A DNA stretch of 64,000 nt from Nilaparvata lugens. Lineage: Eukaryota; Arthropoda; Insecta; Hemiptera; Delphacidae. The notes beneath the pieces are model-generated. The model saw nothing but the letters and a program-made list of their open reading frames with translations. It did no database searches and was not told where the DNA came from. The stretch is from assembly GCF_014356525.2 (NCBI RefSeq), contig NC_052518.1:8014478-8078477 (forward strand), written 5' to 3'. Below, one piece after another: positions 12,831 to 25,900 of the stretch (the first letter of the stretch is position 1; the number at the start of each line of letters is the position of its first letter). The translations under genes were made by a program, and so were the position numbers.

Positions 12831-14932
12831 AGTGCATAATACTTGTTATTCAACGCATTAGGTGAAAATAGTGGCACTATGGACCTGCAGCCTCCCAATG
12901 TTACGATAGTAGCAAAGAGAGCCAAATTATCATCACTTTCCTGACCACTACACTACGGTACTCAATATTGAATAATAATTATAGCAGAGTATCATTATTG
13001 ACACTCAGCAGCAAAGTGAGACAACATACATGCATGGTAAGAGGCAAGTTTGGAGTGCAGTCAAGAGTGGACCAAAGCAGTTATCGTTTATTTTCTAAAC
13101 AAAACTGAAACTACAGAAACTTTAACTTGGTAACGACAGTCTATCTTATTAGGATCGATAGAGTGCTCGATCGAGGTGGATAATAGTATTATAGACTCAA
13201 TATCGTCTGTCAATTATTGGAAAATGTGTTCATCAAGTTCGAAGTACTAGTATACTACCCTAGTAGGTTTTAAAGAGTTGTGGGAATTGAAGAATGATTA
13301 ATTTATATTTCCTAGAATGGTATTTAAACTTTCGGATATCAAAGAAATATCTAGTGAATTTGTTACCTTTTCATTGTTCAGAATTAGATTAATAAAATTA
13401 ATAATAAAATAAAAAATTATTGATTAAAAAACTTTTTATTATAAAATTATGTATTTTTTTATTATGTTTTGAATATGTATTTATTGTATGGCAAACAAAT
13501 GATTTGATTTGAAAAAAAATAGTTTGTTAAATAATTTTTTTCCAATTATAAATTTTTGGGATTTAAGTGCCTAAAGTTTGAATGCAGATTTCGAGCTCTG
13601 TTGATAGAATCTGTTATGTAGATAAAATTGGTAGCCATTTTGCTTTTATATACCAACTATAACAACTGTAGATTGGCATAAACTTGAAATTTGTGATTGC
13701 TTGTAGATGAAGATTGCTTCAGATGTGAAGTTGATCTTGAATCTTCTTGATATCTGTGAGAGATACTTCATATTCAATCTATTTGCAGCAGTGTTACTTA
13801 TTTATTTGAAGAAACGCAGATCATTGATAGAACTTGTTGGAATTGTAAATTATTATATATTATGAAAATATGCTATAATGAAGATGAATTTGAACTGTTC
13901 GAAACTGAATAAAGCTGTTCGATCTTTGCTTAACAACTGATTCCTTTCTTTGGGAGGTGATTGATACTGATTCAATCATCATCAATATTGAATCAATATT
14001 AATATTATCAATATTAGTGCCACTTTATTGCTTGTGGCCTTCCTCTGCACTGTCCCTGATGATTAATGACACCCAAGTCCTCCCATTCATAGCGTCTGCC
14101 TATCCTTATTGTTATTATGAACAATGGATCGCTCAGTGGACTGCTAACCCCCAAAATCGCTCATCGTACGTAACCTTATCAAGAGCTCTAGACTTGACCT
14201 TCCGGCAGTCACGCTGTTGTAAAAAGTACAACAGTGTCAGTTTTTTCTGCTGCACAAAACTATTGAATGGGGTGGTGTCAGTGAATGAGGCACCTATGCA
14301 TTCCAAAACATTCCCTCCATCACTCCACTGAGTTGCAGTATTAACCGAGCAATGGTTCAGTCTTTAGATGCCATTTAATCGCGACAGTGCATAAGTCGCA
14401 CTGTGCATAAGATAGGGAAAGACTGTATATGGGGACTTTAAACAAACCAATAACACAGAATTCATGGCTTTGCTTGATGTACCTTATTGGGCTATGAAAT
14501 GGTAATCATCCAAATGTGTGTAGGCGTAAAATAATTCAAGAAGATGGACAAAGTAATTATACAATAAATCAATATGTTTTGACAGTAAACAGAGTACATA
14601 ACACTTGGAAAATTGGATGTGGTACAAAATACAACACGCGACTGCTCGTGTGATTGAGTAGGACGCGACTACCGGAAAGTTAACAAAATTTACCATGTTT
14701 ATGACTACATCCCGTACATTTTCAAGTTCTGTAAAGTATGGTGTGTCGCGGTAAATTATAGATTACCAGAAAATAGTGCCACGAACCAAATAAGGTTCAG
14801 AGTCACTGGTTTATAGATTTTTGAACAAATTAAAATTTTGAGATTAAGTGTAAGTTTTGATACAATATAGATTTGCTTGAGAACTGTTTTTTGACATTGC
14901 AATGAGTTATAATTGTGTGTTGTATTTTGCAG
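12831..14932. other. No gene supported
   Basis: AT-rich sequence. The plus-strand ORF at 13957-14331 (124 codons) has no homologue I recognise and no supporting splice signals. Any middle exon of the His-rich gene would have to lie between 9776 and 14932, but I could not find one with the right phase and sense. Confidence 0.35.
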
Positions 14933-15048
14933 ATCACCACGGTAGGGTGCAGATCAAGGTGTATCGAGGTCCCGACCATGGTCATCATCATTTCGCTCCT
15001 CATGGCTACTGGATAAAACAGCCAGCTGATTCAGATCATCATCATTAA
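14933..15048 (+). CDS. Terminal exon of a His-rich, probably secreted protein
   Basis: A pyrimidine/T-rich tract ending TTTTGCAG precedes the exon. In phase it encodes 37 residues beginning HHGRVQIKVYRGP and ending in DSDHHH before TAA. His makes up about a quarter of the residues, with a compact core (APHGYWIKQP) that looks conserved rather than random. AATAAA signals follow at 15602 and 15906. I do not recognise the family. A small secreted or cuticle-associated protein is a guess from composition. Upstream exon(s) are unidentified; 9741-9775 is a candidate. Confidence 0.6.
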
Positions 15049-15176
15049 ATTCAATAATCAATATAACAATCGCTTCATGATTTTAAACGTCAACAACTGT
15101 TCTAGCTACATTTTTGTAGCGTCTACTCAAAAAATTAAGAATATTGTGTATTACATAAACTGGACGATAATAGGGA

Positions 15177-15548
15177 TATAGTGAGGTCCACGTTATAATG
15201 GCAGTGGAGAAAGATAGGAGAACAACGTTGCCGAAACTCTGTATTGTCAATGCCTTCTACAGACGGTACAGGTTTTTTGATGTTATATTAAATGTTCATC
15301 CTCGTTTAAGATAATCAATTATATTTTATTAAGCAAGAAACTATATTTTTCAATAATTTCATAAGGAATTTCCATAATTAAGATGGAATATTTTGTTAAT
15401 TATTTATTAACTCTACATTGTTGGAAGACTATCTGACAACAGAGAAAAGCGAGAAAGAGATAGCGCTATCCGCTTTGTTGAATGAGAGACAAGGATAGCA
15501 ATGATATTGCTAATCAAACACTGCCGTTATAACGTGGACCTTACTATA
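15177..15548. mobile_element. MITE with Tc1/mariner-like TA ends
   Basis: TATAGTGAGGTCCACGTTAT at the left is matched by its complement at 15531-15548 with one or two mismatches. The interior has no ORF. A 5' piece of the same family lies at 17884-17955, and its interior is recognisable at about 19040-19095 (GAGAGACAAGGATAGCAA). It sits in the 3' flank of the His-rich exon. Confidence 0.75.
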
Positions 15549-15905
15549 CGCTATTAGTTGTACTGAAAAAATTGTATTCACTTAAATAGTATTTATACTA
15601 AAATAAAGAAAAACTACTTATGCATAACTATGAATGAATATACAAGACAACCTTTTTCTGACTTGTGTCATCTAAATTTGAGAGAGGAAGAGCACAAGGT
15701 TACCTTATTTTTCTTCTCCCTATCATTTCAATTATGTACTTATTGTATGAATAGAGAATAATGGAGGAAGTATATATCTCAATCATTCAAATTAAATTGC
15801 ATAAAATGAGCCAATAAGAGACTGTAACAATTGAACTACTATGAAGCAGATTATGATTGCCAATTGCTTTGTGATGAAGATTAATTTTCGCTACCTGAGA
15901 GGTAC

Positions 15906-15911
15906 AATAAA
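15906..15911 (+). terminator. Candidate polyadenylation signal
   Basis: AATAAA followed within 25 bases by a T-rich/GT-rich stretch (TTCTTGTGATTCTGTGTTC), a plausible 3' end. An earlier AATAAA is at 15602. Either could serve the His-rich exon; the nearer one would avoid including 300 more bases. Confidence 0.3.
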
Positions 15912-16678
15912 GCAATTTTCATTCTTGTGATTCTGTGTTCAACTTTCGCCTTCTGATTATACTCTGAACAAAATAACTTTTGACTTGGAAGGGACATGCA
16001 CAGCAGAGAAGGTATTCAGCGGTGGAGATACAACGGCGGAGATGCTTCCGTTTCGAGCCGGTCAGTGTTCTCTTATTTCAAGTGAGTATTCAAGCGCTCA
16101 TGCTAAACTTACGAAGTTTCCTCTCTGTACGCACGGACTCGACTGATTCCAATCGACAAATTGGCAACTGCGCTTCCACCTAGGACTCTATCTATCACTG
16201 TAATTGGCTGATCTCCCTCCATTTCTCTGCGCCGCATATTCCTCCGAGTCAGAAGTAATTTTGTACGGAGTACAGTAGCATAGGCATTTTAGATAACCAA
16301 AATTATTCATTCTATCATTCCATAATATTAAGCGGTAGTGAGGTAGTGCTACTATAGTCAAGCGCACGAAAATGGTCCGATGGAAATTGGGACAGATGAT
16401 TGCAAAGTTGCTGATTATAGTAAATGAGAATTAATCTTTTTCTCTACTGATGCGATGGTGGGGGGTGAGGGGGGACTTATCTGTTCCAATTTATTGTCAT
16501 AGAACTATTTTCTTGCGGTTGACTGTAGTTTAGTTTCATCACTGCTAAAGAGCTAATTTGTAGATGAGCCTGGAACTAGAAGAAATATCATGGCACACAT
16601 TATTATTCCATTCATGGTTTTCTTAGAGAAATTTCTCAAATATTTCTAAGACTCAAGTCTCTAAGATTTCTCTTCGTC

Positions 16679-17184
16679 TAAGGCTCAACTCACACTCACA
16701 CGACTCAAGTCGAGAAGAGACAGCGACTATATTCTCTTCTCGACACAGCATGTGTTTACAAATGGCGACACTCAGACCAGTCGACTCTAGTCTCCGCGAC
16801 CTCACGACTGCGAGACTGAGTCGAGCGTCAGCTCGACTTGTTGGTTGTTGTCAAGGAGGATAAAATATTACTGGTTGTTGTTAAGCCTCGACTTGAGTCG
16901 CATAGTACCGTGCACTTTTAATGAAAGTGAGGTTATGTTTTATGAAAGTGATGTTTTATCATTTTAGATAAGACAACAATAAGAATTAGATAACACAATA
17001 TATTCATAATAACTATTATAAAATCTGTTACATGCGAAGTAGTGAAGAATTGGATCTTATATTTGTAATAAAGTAAGTTTAGAAGAGTAGCATGGAACTA
17101 AAGTAGTGACAATGAGCAGAAAAGTCGTAAGGTCGAGAGACTGGAGTCGTACGATTTGAGTCGAGGTAGTATGAGTTGAGCCTA
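16679..17184. mobile_element. MITE with TAGGCTCAACTCA-type inverted ends
   Basis: The left end (TAAGGCTCAACTCACAC, then CGACTCAAGTCGAG) is mirrored at 17130-17184 (TTGAGTCGAG then ATGAGTTGAGCCTA). The GC-richer flanks contain many CGACT/AGTCG pairs that can pair over longer arms. No ORF. Confidence 0.7.
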
Positions 17185-17479
17185 GTACATCGTCTGTTGG
17201 AGCTTATGAATTCGATACCCTCCGAAACCAGATGCGAATAATGCAAGGTTTTTTTATTCAGAAACTGAATAAATTACTAGAAAAATATATAAATTTATGA
17301 TGACTAGCAGTCGAAAGATCTCGTTGTTAAATTGAGTAGCTCCAAGCATCAGGTTTCTTAGAAAATATACATTATTATGAATATTATCTAAAAAAAATGG
17401 ACACTAGACATTATTAATTTGAAATATTTTTAGTAAATTGATAATCACAGTTTGGAGTTACAATCAATTATTTGATTCC

Positions 17480-17692
17480 TAAAGTGCGCACAGACTTATG
17501 TGCCACGAACAAGCGCATTTCGATTTCCATTAGCTGATGCTATGCTTATAGAATAAGCATAATCTAGTATATCTCATATCAATTTATATCTTACTGTTTC
17601 TGTACAAATACAGTGTTATAATGAGCATAGTATCAGCTGATGAATTAGCGAAATGTGAGTGCTTGTGGTGCACAAGTTTGTACGCACCTTTA
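17480..17692. mobile_element. MITE with AAAGTGCGCACAGAC-type ends
   Basis: Arms of about 90 bp are imperfect reverse complements: AAAGTGCGCACAGACTTATG at the left, CAAGTTTGTACGCACCTTTA at the right, and AGCTGATGCTATGCTTAT mirrored by ATGAGCATAGTATCAGCT inside. No coding capacity. Confidence 0.75.
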
Positions 17693-17883
17693 CTTGAATT
17701 ATTGAACGTGTAAATGATTTTTCATATAATCATGAATATGGATAGTGCAATATTTTCAGCTGCTTCGTACATCAATAAGTATGTTTATTAGAGTAAAATA
17801 TTTTTGTCATGTTCACACGATTCTAGTGGATAGTCAAGTTGTTGACACGCTAGTCAATAACTGTAGTACCTCTTCGTTCTTAC

Positions 17884-17955
17884 TATAGTGAAGTCCACAT
17901 TATAATGACAGTGAAGAAAGATAGCGAAACAGCGTTGCCAAGACTATCTCAAATT
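17884..17955 (+). mobile_element. Partial TATAGTGARGTCCAC MITE
   Basis: About 70 bp match the left end of the element at 15177. The middle is interrupted by a SINE piece (18190-18340) and another MITE (18560-18798), and interior similarity resumes near 19040-19095. Confidence 0.5.
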
Positions 17956-18189
17956 GACTCCATTGTACACAGCTGTTACTCAATGCATCCCATTGAATTT
18001 GATCTGATATTTGTTTCCATTTCATTGATAAAATAATCAATTTCATTTCAAATTAATTAAATTCATAATGAAAAATATTTTTCATGATTTGATTCTATAC
18101 TTTGCTTTCATAACTGAAATCAGATTTCTATTTTCATACACACCTGAAATGGTGGCTAATTTGAAAAACTGTGATATACCAATCAATAC

Positions 18190-18340
18190 ATCAGTCCGTG
18201 TTTCGGATGGACACGTTAAGTCGTCGGTCCCGGCTGCCTGAAAAGCAGTCGTTAGGTCATGTCAGAGGCCCTGAAATTGATCAGTTGCCACCTGAAAACT
18301 CTGACACCAGATCTGAGCTAGCCAGGTCACACGATATTAT
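18190..18340 (+). mobile_element. SINE body fragment
   Basis: It contains GTGTTTCGGATGGACACGTT and GTCGGTCCCGGCTG, the core shared with the SINE copies at 36960 and 63850, and runs into an ATT-repeat tail. The tRNA-like head is missing or too diverged. Confidence 0.6.
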
Positions 18341-18559
18341 TATTATTATTTTTACCAATCTGAACTTCAAAACAACAAAAATTAAGTTATTCAGTAGGTA
18401 TTCTATTTCAATTTCTTTTCAAAATAATAGAAAAAAAGAAATCGTATTTGTAATAAGATAATTTCAATTGAAATAATTCTGAAATAACCTTTCAATATTA
18501 TTTATACTGGTAACAGTGTAGGCCTAACCTATTCCGGTAAACTGAAGCATGGACGAAGT

Positions 18560-18798
18560 CTATAGTCTGTCCAATTTCGCATGAGCTCTGAAAGATTGAG
18601 CGACCCTCGCTCCCCCACGCGCAGGCACACACGCCCGGCCTACCTGCGCCATTGATATACTATGTATACTACATAGTATACAGGTAGGCGTACCGTCCCT
18701 TCACTCACACACACAAAAGGAGACTGCGCTTGTGTGTGTGAGTAGTAGGAGGGTCGGCCTAATCCTTCAGAGCTCATGCGAAATTGGACAGAGTATAG
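18560..18798. mobile_element. MITE with long inverted ends
   Basis: CTATAGTCTGTCCAATTTCG and the following 20 bases are mirrored at 18765-18798 (about 34 of 37 bases). A central palindrome, ATACTATGTATACTACATAG, is at about 18657. The interior is GC-rich, with ACACAC stretches. No ORF. Confidence 0.75.
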
Positions 18799-19430
18799 GT
18801 TGGTCTCAAAGTTATCAACTTTTAATGTGATATTTCAGGTATAATTCGTGTTTCTCATACGGTAATATCTAAAAATTATTTCATTCATCCAAAAATACAT
18901 CTAAAATCAATTATACGACTCCTCTACTTCAGCATTCTGTTATAAATAAAAATAAAACTTGGCGGCTGAGGATTCTTTGTTTACTTCTGTACAATCACTG
19001 TCAAAAGTGGAAATAAAATATTTCTGGCCAACTGACAATATAACAAAACAAGAGAGAGATATCTGCTTTGTTGCATGAGAGACAAGGATAGCAAAACTAT
19101 TGTCGTTTATTGAATAAAAGAAGTTAGAGATTAAAGAAATGTTTATGATGTTAAATGAATATTGTCTACAACTAAAATAGTTGTTGATTTATTAGTTGAT
19201 TAATTTTATGATTATAAAAATTGTTCACAACTAAAATAGTTGAGTTATCTATAACATAGATAATAATAGTTATTTAAATGTATTGATATTAAAGATTTTT
19301 ACTTTCCTTGCCCTATTACCATAAGTAAGGAAATTATTGCTTTCCAAAAAAATTAAGGTACCCTAATTTCAAGTTTTCTATACGTTTCAAGGTCCCCTGA
19401 GTCCAAAAACATGATTTTTGGGTATTGGTC

Positions 19431-19808
<378 letters not shown>

Positions 19809-20387
19809 CTGTGAACACGATAACTCCATTCCTAATCAACCGATTGACTTGAAATTTTAAACTTAAGGGAAAATAGCGGATGATTACTAAAAAACAATGT
19901 TTTTCACGGTTTTCTCGAAAACGGCTCTAAAGATTTTCTTCAAATTTATACCATGGATAGCTATTTATAAGCCTTATCAACTGGCACGAGTCTCATTTCT
20001 GGGAAAATTGCAGGAGCACCGTAATATTTTTGAGAAAAAAAGAAAAAAGGAGAATAATTATTAAAAAACCATGTTTTTCACTATTTTTCAAAAATAACTT
20101 GACCGATTTTTTTCAAATTCATACCCTGTATAGTTATTTATCAGCTCTATCAACTGGCATGAGTCTCCTTTTTGGGAAACTAATTGGGGGTCCACCCCAT
20201 CCTTGAGAAATTGACTTAGTAACCTCCTTCTCGTGCATGAGGTAGGTAGGTAGCCCAGTTCATAAAAATAAAACATAGTCGAGATATTTCATCTGTAGAA
20301 CAGCTGTTTTGACGACTTTAAAAAAATGGCAACTAAAAAAAATCATCGAATTTCACAATTTACACAAAGGAAAAGTACTCTGAAAAC

Positions 20388-20493
<106 letters not shown>

Positions 20494-20702
20494 CTGATCG
20501 TAGTTTCAAATATGAGCAAGGAAAGTTGTGTGAGTGTACCACACCAGATTTTTTAAATAATTTATCTAATTAATTTGATAAATCAATTTAATTATAATAA
20601 GATGATTCAATTTAATTATTCTATATAGTGATAATAATGATAATTTTATAATGATATATTATTAGAATAAGATAAAACAATTAGTATCGTCTGCAAAAAA
20701 AA

Positions 20703-20790
20703 ACTGGTTGGTACGAGATTTGAACCTGAATCCCACAGCGTATCAAACACGCTCTAACAGTCTTGGACACCATGCCCTGTCTACATGCGA
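20703..20790 (-). mobile_element. tRNA-derived SINE head, degenerate
   Basis: On the minus strand a B-box-like GGTTCAAATCTC and an A-box-like TGGTGTCCAAGACTGTTAGA have tRNA spacing. The acceptor arms do not pair, so it is not a functional tRNA. Confidence 0.45.
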
Positions 20791-22420
20791 TGCGAAAAAG
20801 TGGGAACATGAATTGCTGTATCTTCAAAGATACATGATTAAGTAACTTTTGAGGTTAGTTTATGGTTTTTTAAATATTACAAAAAAACCGGAGGTCTTAC
20901 CAAAAATCGTTACACATACGTTTCTGCGCCTTGTTTCAAAGAACTTAAATGCCATACTTCATCCAAATCGGACAATAACTGCGACTGTAACTGCGGTACA
21001 AACAAACAAACAGACAAAAGCTGATCGAGTCGAAACTAAGACCTCAGCTTCGCTTCGTTCAAAAATTTGGAAAACAAATTTGGTATTGAAAATAAAATAC
21101 ACAAATTATGACCAGACATTTATGGAAAGTTTATTAAACAGTAGAAAACATCTCTAGTACAAGAATACGTAAGTACTGCTTTTGTATTCAGAATATGTAC
21201 TCATACTATGTATGAGTCTTTTGAACACGAAAATACATCTGAAATTCGTCACATTAGTAATACACATATATAAATAGAAAAACATCGATTTACAATATAA
21301 AATTTCAGTTTTTTTCATTGAGTTGGATAATAATGATTGTTATTATTTTTTGGCAACAATTTTGAGCAACAACTATAGTTGATCTGAGGTAGTGGTAAAC
21401 CCACATTTATCAAATTCAAAAATACTTCTCGGGCAACAAAGACAAACAATTATCAATATATTACAAAATCTCATCATAGAATAAACTTACTCTGAGGTAG
21501 GCAGAATTAGATTATCATCTATCGGTTACAATTTAACAATAAATCTGACGTCAATGCAATGACTTCATTTCAAGATGGTTAAATATAATTTGTTTTTGTG
21601 TAAACTGGAATGTCATTACGCTTAGAATTTTTGTTTCGAATTTACTTCAATGAACCAGTTTTTGGCGTAGAAGTCATACAAAAATATTTTGGGCGAATGG
21701 GTATAAGTAACATACTGGCAAAACACCAGAATTTTTAAGCTCGTCTCAATATAGCAATAAAATAGTTATTTTAAAATAAACTAATACATCTGTATGAAAA
21801 TATTAAGATTTGATCCATCATTTACTGTTAGAGATATTTTATTGAATACTATTTTAACATGAAGAAAATATAATCTTTCTGTAGCTTCCCAAATATTTCG
21901 ATAACCAATAATATTCTCCTTCCAGTTCTACTGTGGGGAATGGAATCCCTGACAATGGAATAATTGGTCTAATAATTTGGAAGATTGGTAACATGAAATT
22001 TCCGTTAACAGTATCATGAAATTGAGAATAAAATACACAAAAATAGATTGCCACAAAAACAGCTGAAGATGTGGCTGGTGAAGCAACAAAACCAGGTTCT
22101 GTTTGTATAAGTATTATACGAGTTTATATTATCATCATCGTATAATAATAAAAGTGGTTGACAATTTCTATTTGTATGTTCCATTATGGAGAATATTTTC
22201 ACAGATATCAAACATCCAACAACTAAGAATTTCGTTCACAACATCGATTTTTAACAGAACAGATATTGCATGCAATACAAACATTCAATTATAGAAAACA
22301 CAGGTCTGCATTGAAACAAATTCAAGATATCTATAACTACTAGGTTTAACACTATTTTTTGTGCTACAGATCTACACATAATACTTATGATAAGAATCTC
22401 TGGTATTCCATTACAGTACG
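20791..22420. other. No gene supported
   Basis: AT-rich sequence downstream of the minus-strand gene ending at 22866; part may be its 3' UTR. The plus ORF at 20849-21157 includes a stretch resembling repeat DNA (ACAAACAAACAGACAAAAGC) and no domain. Confidence 0.35.
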
Positions 22421-22423
22421 ACC

Positions 22424-22424
<1 letters not shown>

Positions 22425-22473
<49 letters not shown>
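22425..22473. repeat. (GA)n microsatellite
   Basis: About 49 bp of GA with one AAAG interruption, about 390 bp beyond the stop codon of the minus-strand gene. Confidence 0.9.
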
Positions 22474-22476
<3 letters not shown>

Positions 22477-22865
22477 TTTACTTAGTCTACATATTCATTT
22501 TTTTTTGTCTGAGAGAACCAGCTTATATCATATTCTGATTTTAAAGGTGATTGGAGGTTTTTGGTAAACTATTTTCCAACAACCCGTTCCAGTTAGAAAT
22601 AATTCATTAAGTTTTCAACAACTTATTTGCAATCAATGATGATTAATGTAACTTTGAGTCAACCTCTCAAAAATAGACTGCCAATTAGTTTCGCCGAAAA
22701 CTGTATGAAAAATCACCTGACAATCTATAGATGGAATTTGAAAATGATAAGTTTTATATTTTTCTTCAATAATAAACACTGGACAATATCATAAACAGCT
22801 ATGAGAAATGTTTTTTGCAGACCTGTGATACATGAGTAATAATCTGATTAATTGAACACAATTTC

Positions 22866-22987
22866 TTATTCACTATCGCTTTCTTGCTTCAGCAACATAT
22901 TCCCTTCTGCTGATGAACCGGATGCTCCTCTTGGAGGAGACTCATCATCGTCTCTTCCATCGGTCAAGTCAACGTAAGGAGGGAATG
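22866..22987 (-). CDS. Exon 6 (last) of the Pro/Val/Glu-repeat gene
   Basis: The acceptor is TTATTCTTCAG. It encodes the acidic tail starting FPPYVDLTDGRDDDESPP and ends at TAA (22866-22868). The acid- and Ser-rich composition contrasts with the AT-rich surroundings. Confidence 0.75.
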
Positions 22988-25900
22988 CTGAAGAATAAAA
23001 TTGTTTGATATTATAGTGTATAATCAAGGAATTTTCAATTTCAATGTATACATTACATGCACAGTCATAGTATAGGCCTATTGTTTTTTACTGTAAATCG
23101 TGATAGAATTATATTATTCTCATTTCAAATTCCCAATTTAATTTATCAATACCTATATGTATGAAGTTGAGAAGTTGATATTTTAGTAATTACTCTTTTT
23201 GGTCATTTTACTCTGGTAAAAAAAAAATAAAATACTAAGAAATATTGTCAAAATTGTTTGATTTTATTCAAAGTAGAAAGACCGGTTTCGGTCATCAGGA
23301 TCTACCTGATGTATTAAAAAACCCTAAGGGTCGGTTTCCAAGCTCGGGATTCAGGTAAGTTCTAGACTTTAAACAGCTGGAGTCAAAAAATTGGCTTTCC
23401 AAAACGGGGTGTAGTCGCAGTAAACAGTTGAGCAAAATAAATCTTTATTTTCTCATTTCTATAATTGGAATAGTTTTCCCTTGACGAGATGAAACATTCC
23501 AAAATAATTCAAAATAGCTGAAACTCTACACTATTTTCTCTTGATTCCATTTTGTTAAATTTTCTCGTTTTTCGAAATTTAATTTAAACATGACTTTGAC
23601 CACGACTACGCCCCTTTTCGGAAAGCCAATTTTCTGACTCATGCTGTTTAAAGTCTAGAACTTGGCTAAATCCCGAGCTCGGAAACCGGCCCTAAATATA
23701 TTTTATTTTCCGATGATGTTGAGATATATAAAACTATTACCGCTGTAAATGATTTTGATTCATTACAAGAGGATATTAATGAGATTGCCACATGGAGCTC
23801 TGTGAATGGTTCAAAAATGAATGTTGATAAATCACACATAATGACATTTTCAAGACAAAATCTTCCTTTCAATTTCTCTTACATGCAACGGTTCTGCTCT
23901 TCCAATCAAAATATCGTGTACGAATTTAGGAGTCTATTTTCAAAGCGATTTCAGATTCATCTCTCGTATTGAACACATTTTGAATGTTTCTAATCGACTG
24001 TTGGGTTTTGTTATTAGAACTTGCAAACATTTCAGTAATTTAGATAACATCATATATCTGTACAAGTCGTTAGTGAGAAGTAGATTGGAGTATGCCTCAA
24101 TTATTTGGGATCCTTATCATGCTGAATATTCTGATTCTCTTGAAAAAGTTCAAAATAAATTCCTCCGCTACCTGTATTTTGAAAAGTTTGGCCACTATCC
24201 TTATTTTGCATACCCCACTTCACAGCTCATAATTATGTTCAAAATTCCAACATCAAAGTCCATCCAAGCCATCCTACATTTATATAAAGTAGCTAATGGT
24301 CTTACACAGCATCCTTTTCACCTGGGAAGATTGGGCTTCTATTTGCCGACTGTTTCTCATGGGAGGTATTTTTCGTTTTTTATACCAAGATCTCGAACGT
24401 TGCAAGATTATAACTCACCCATCAATCGATCCATGACACTTATCCAACACAGTATCTCGTGATATCGATCTCTTCAATCCGTCTTTGAATGACTTTATTG
24501 GATCATATTCTATATTACTGAAATATTAGTTCTTCTGTCAACCCTCTACCTGCTCATTATATGGGAAACCATAGTTAGCTAGGTATTTTTCCTCCTTTCT
24601 TTCTTCTCAGCACACCCCACCATGTTTTTGTATTTTATTATAAATTTATTTTTGATTGTGATCTTTTGTATTTTGATTCATTTTATTGTGTTGAATTGAA
24701 TGAAATTGTTGATTGATGAAAAAATCAACAGAAGATGAATAGAAAAATCTAATTCAACTCACCTATCATTCTAAAAATCTCCATTTGTACAGGGTCCAAT
24801 ATCTGTGGACATAAAAGTTTAGTTAATTGTGTCATCAAGTGTAGATCTATCCATTCTAAAAAGGATGAAATTAAATCCAGCTCAATATCTTGATTTGGAG
24901 ACGAGATATACTTGTTTTACGAAACCATTGTAGTTTGTTACGAAACCTCTAATTTGTTACGCATCAACATTTGTTGCAATGATATCCACAGCATTGAATC
25001 GTACTGCACTGTCAATAAACGAACTCCTAGTAGTCGATTTAAAAAAAACATTCTGTAATCATACTAATCATTTGCTCGGAATATCAGACTCGAATATCAT
25101 TTGCTTGGATTCGCATTGTCTTCAAACCAAAATCAAAAAAAAAATACGCATAAAACAAGGGAGAACAATTATACAAAACATGTTGACTAAATGTAACACC
25201 CACATTACAGGAACTCAATGTTGATCTGTACATTGATAAAGATTGCTTATTCTATGCTATTGTGAATATTTTATCTTATTATTTGAATATGCATTTTGTC
25301 AAGACCGACCACTGCAAATTATAAAAATCAATCAATCTGCAATGATCACGTATTTGCAGCTTCAGTGATTTAATCTACATAGAATCCATTGGATGTTTCC
25401 TTTCTAGAAACAACAGTCGGTCTATCATTTGAAACAATTTTACAATAGAAGCTACATTTCTAGTTTTATTCTTCCTACATTCAGTGGTCCTTGTAAGGAA
25501 AACAAGGATGATCATTCTTTTTAGAGGACCACTTATATTTTTTGGAAATTATACCTTATTCCCAAACCAAAATTCCACGTAGAATGTTTAGCAAATACTT
25601 ACCAAGTCTATGAGATACCCCATTGTCTTAGTGCCCAGTCGGCTGGCATCTAGAGGGATCGCGCGAATGGCTGCCCAAAAACACTCAGTGGGACTTCCAT
25701 TTTGATATACATCAAGATAATCAACCTGCGAATCTGCGGGGTTGGCCGAGGCCTGATCGAATGATTGCAATATTCCTGAAAAATTTTACTTAGAATTATT
25801 CACTAGCCGTTCGCTGTATTGGTAATCATAGGAAAATAATTTCTTCCAATAATTATAATAATAATTTTCATTTCTCAATAAGCATTCATTACAAACTCAA

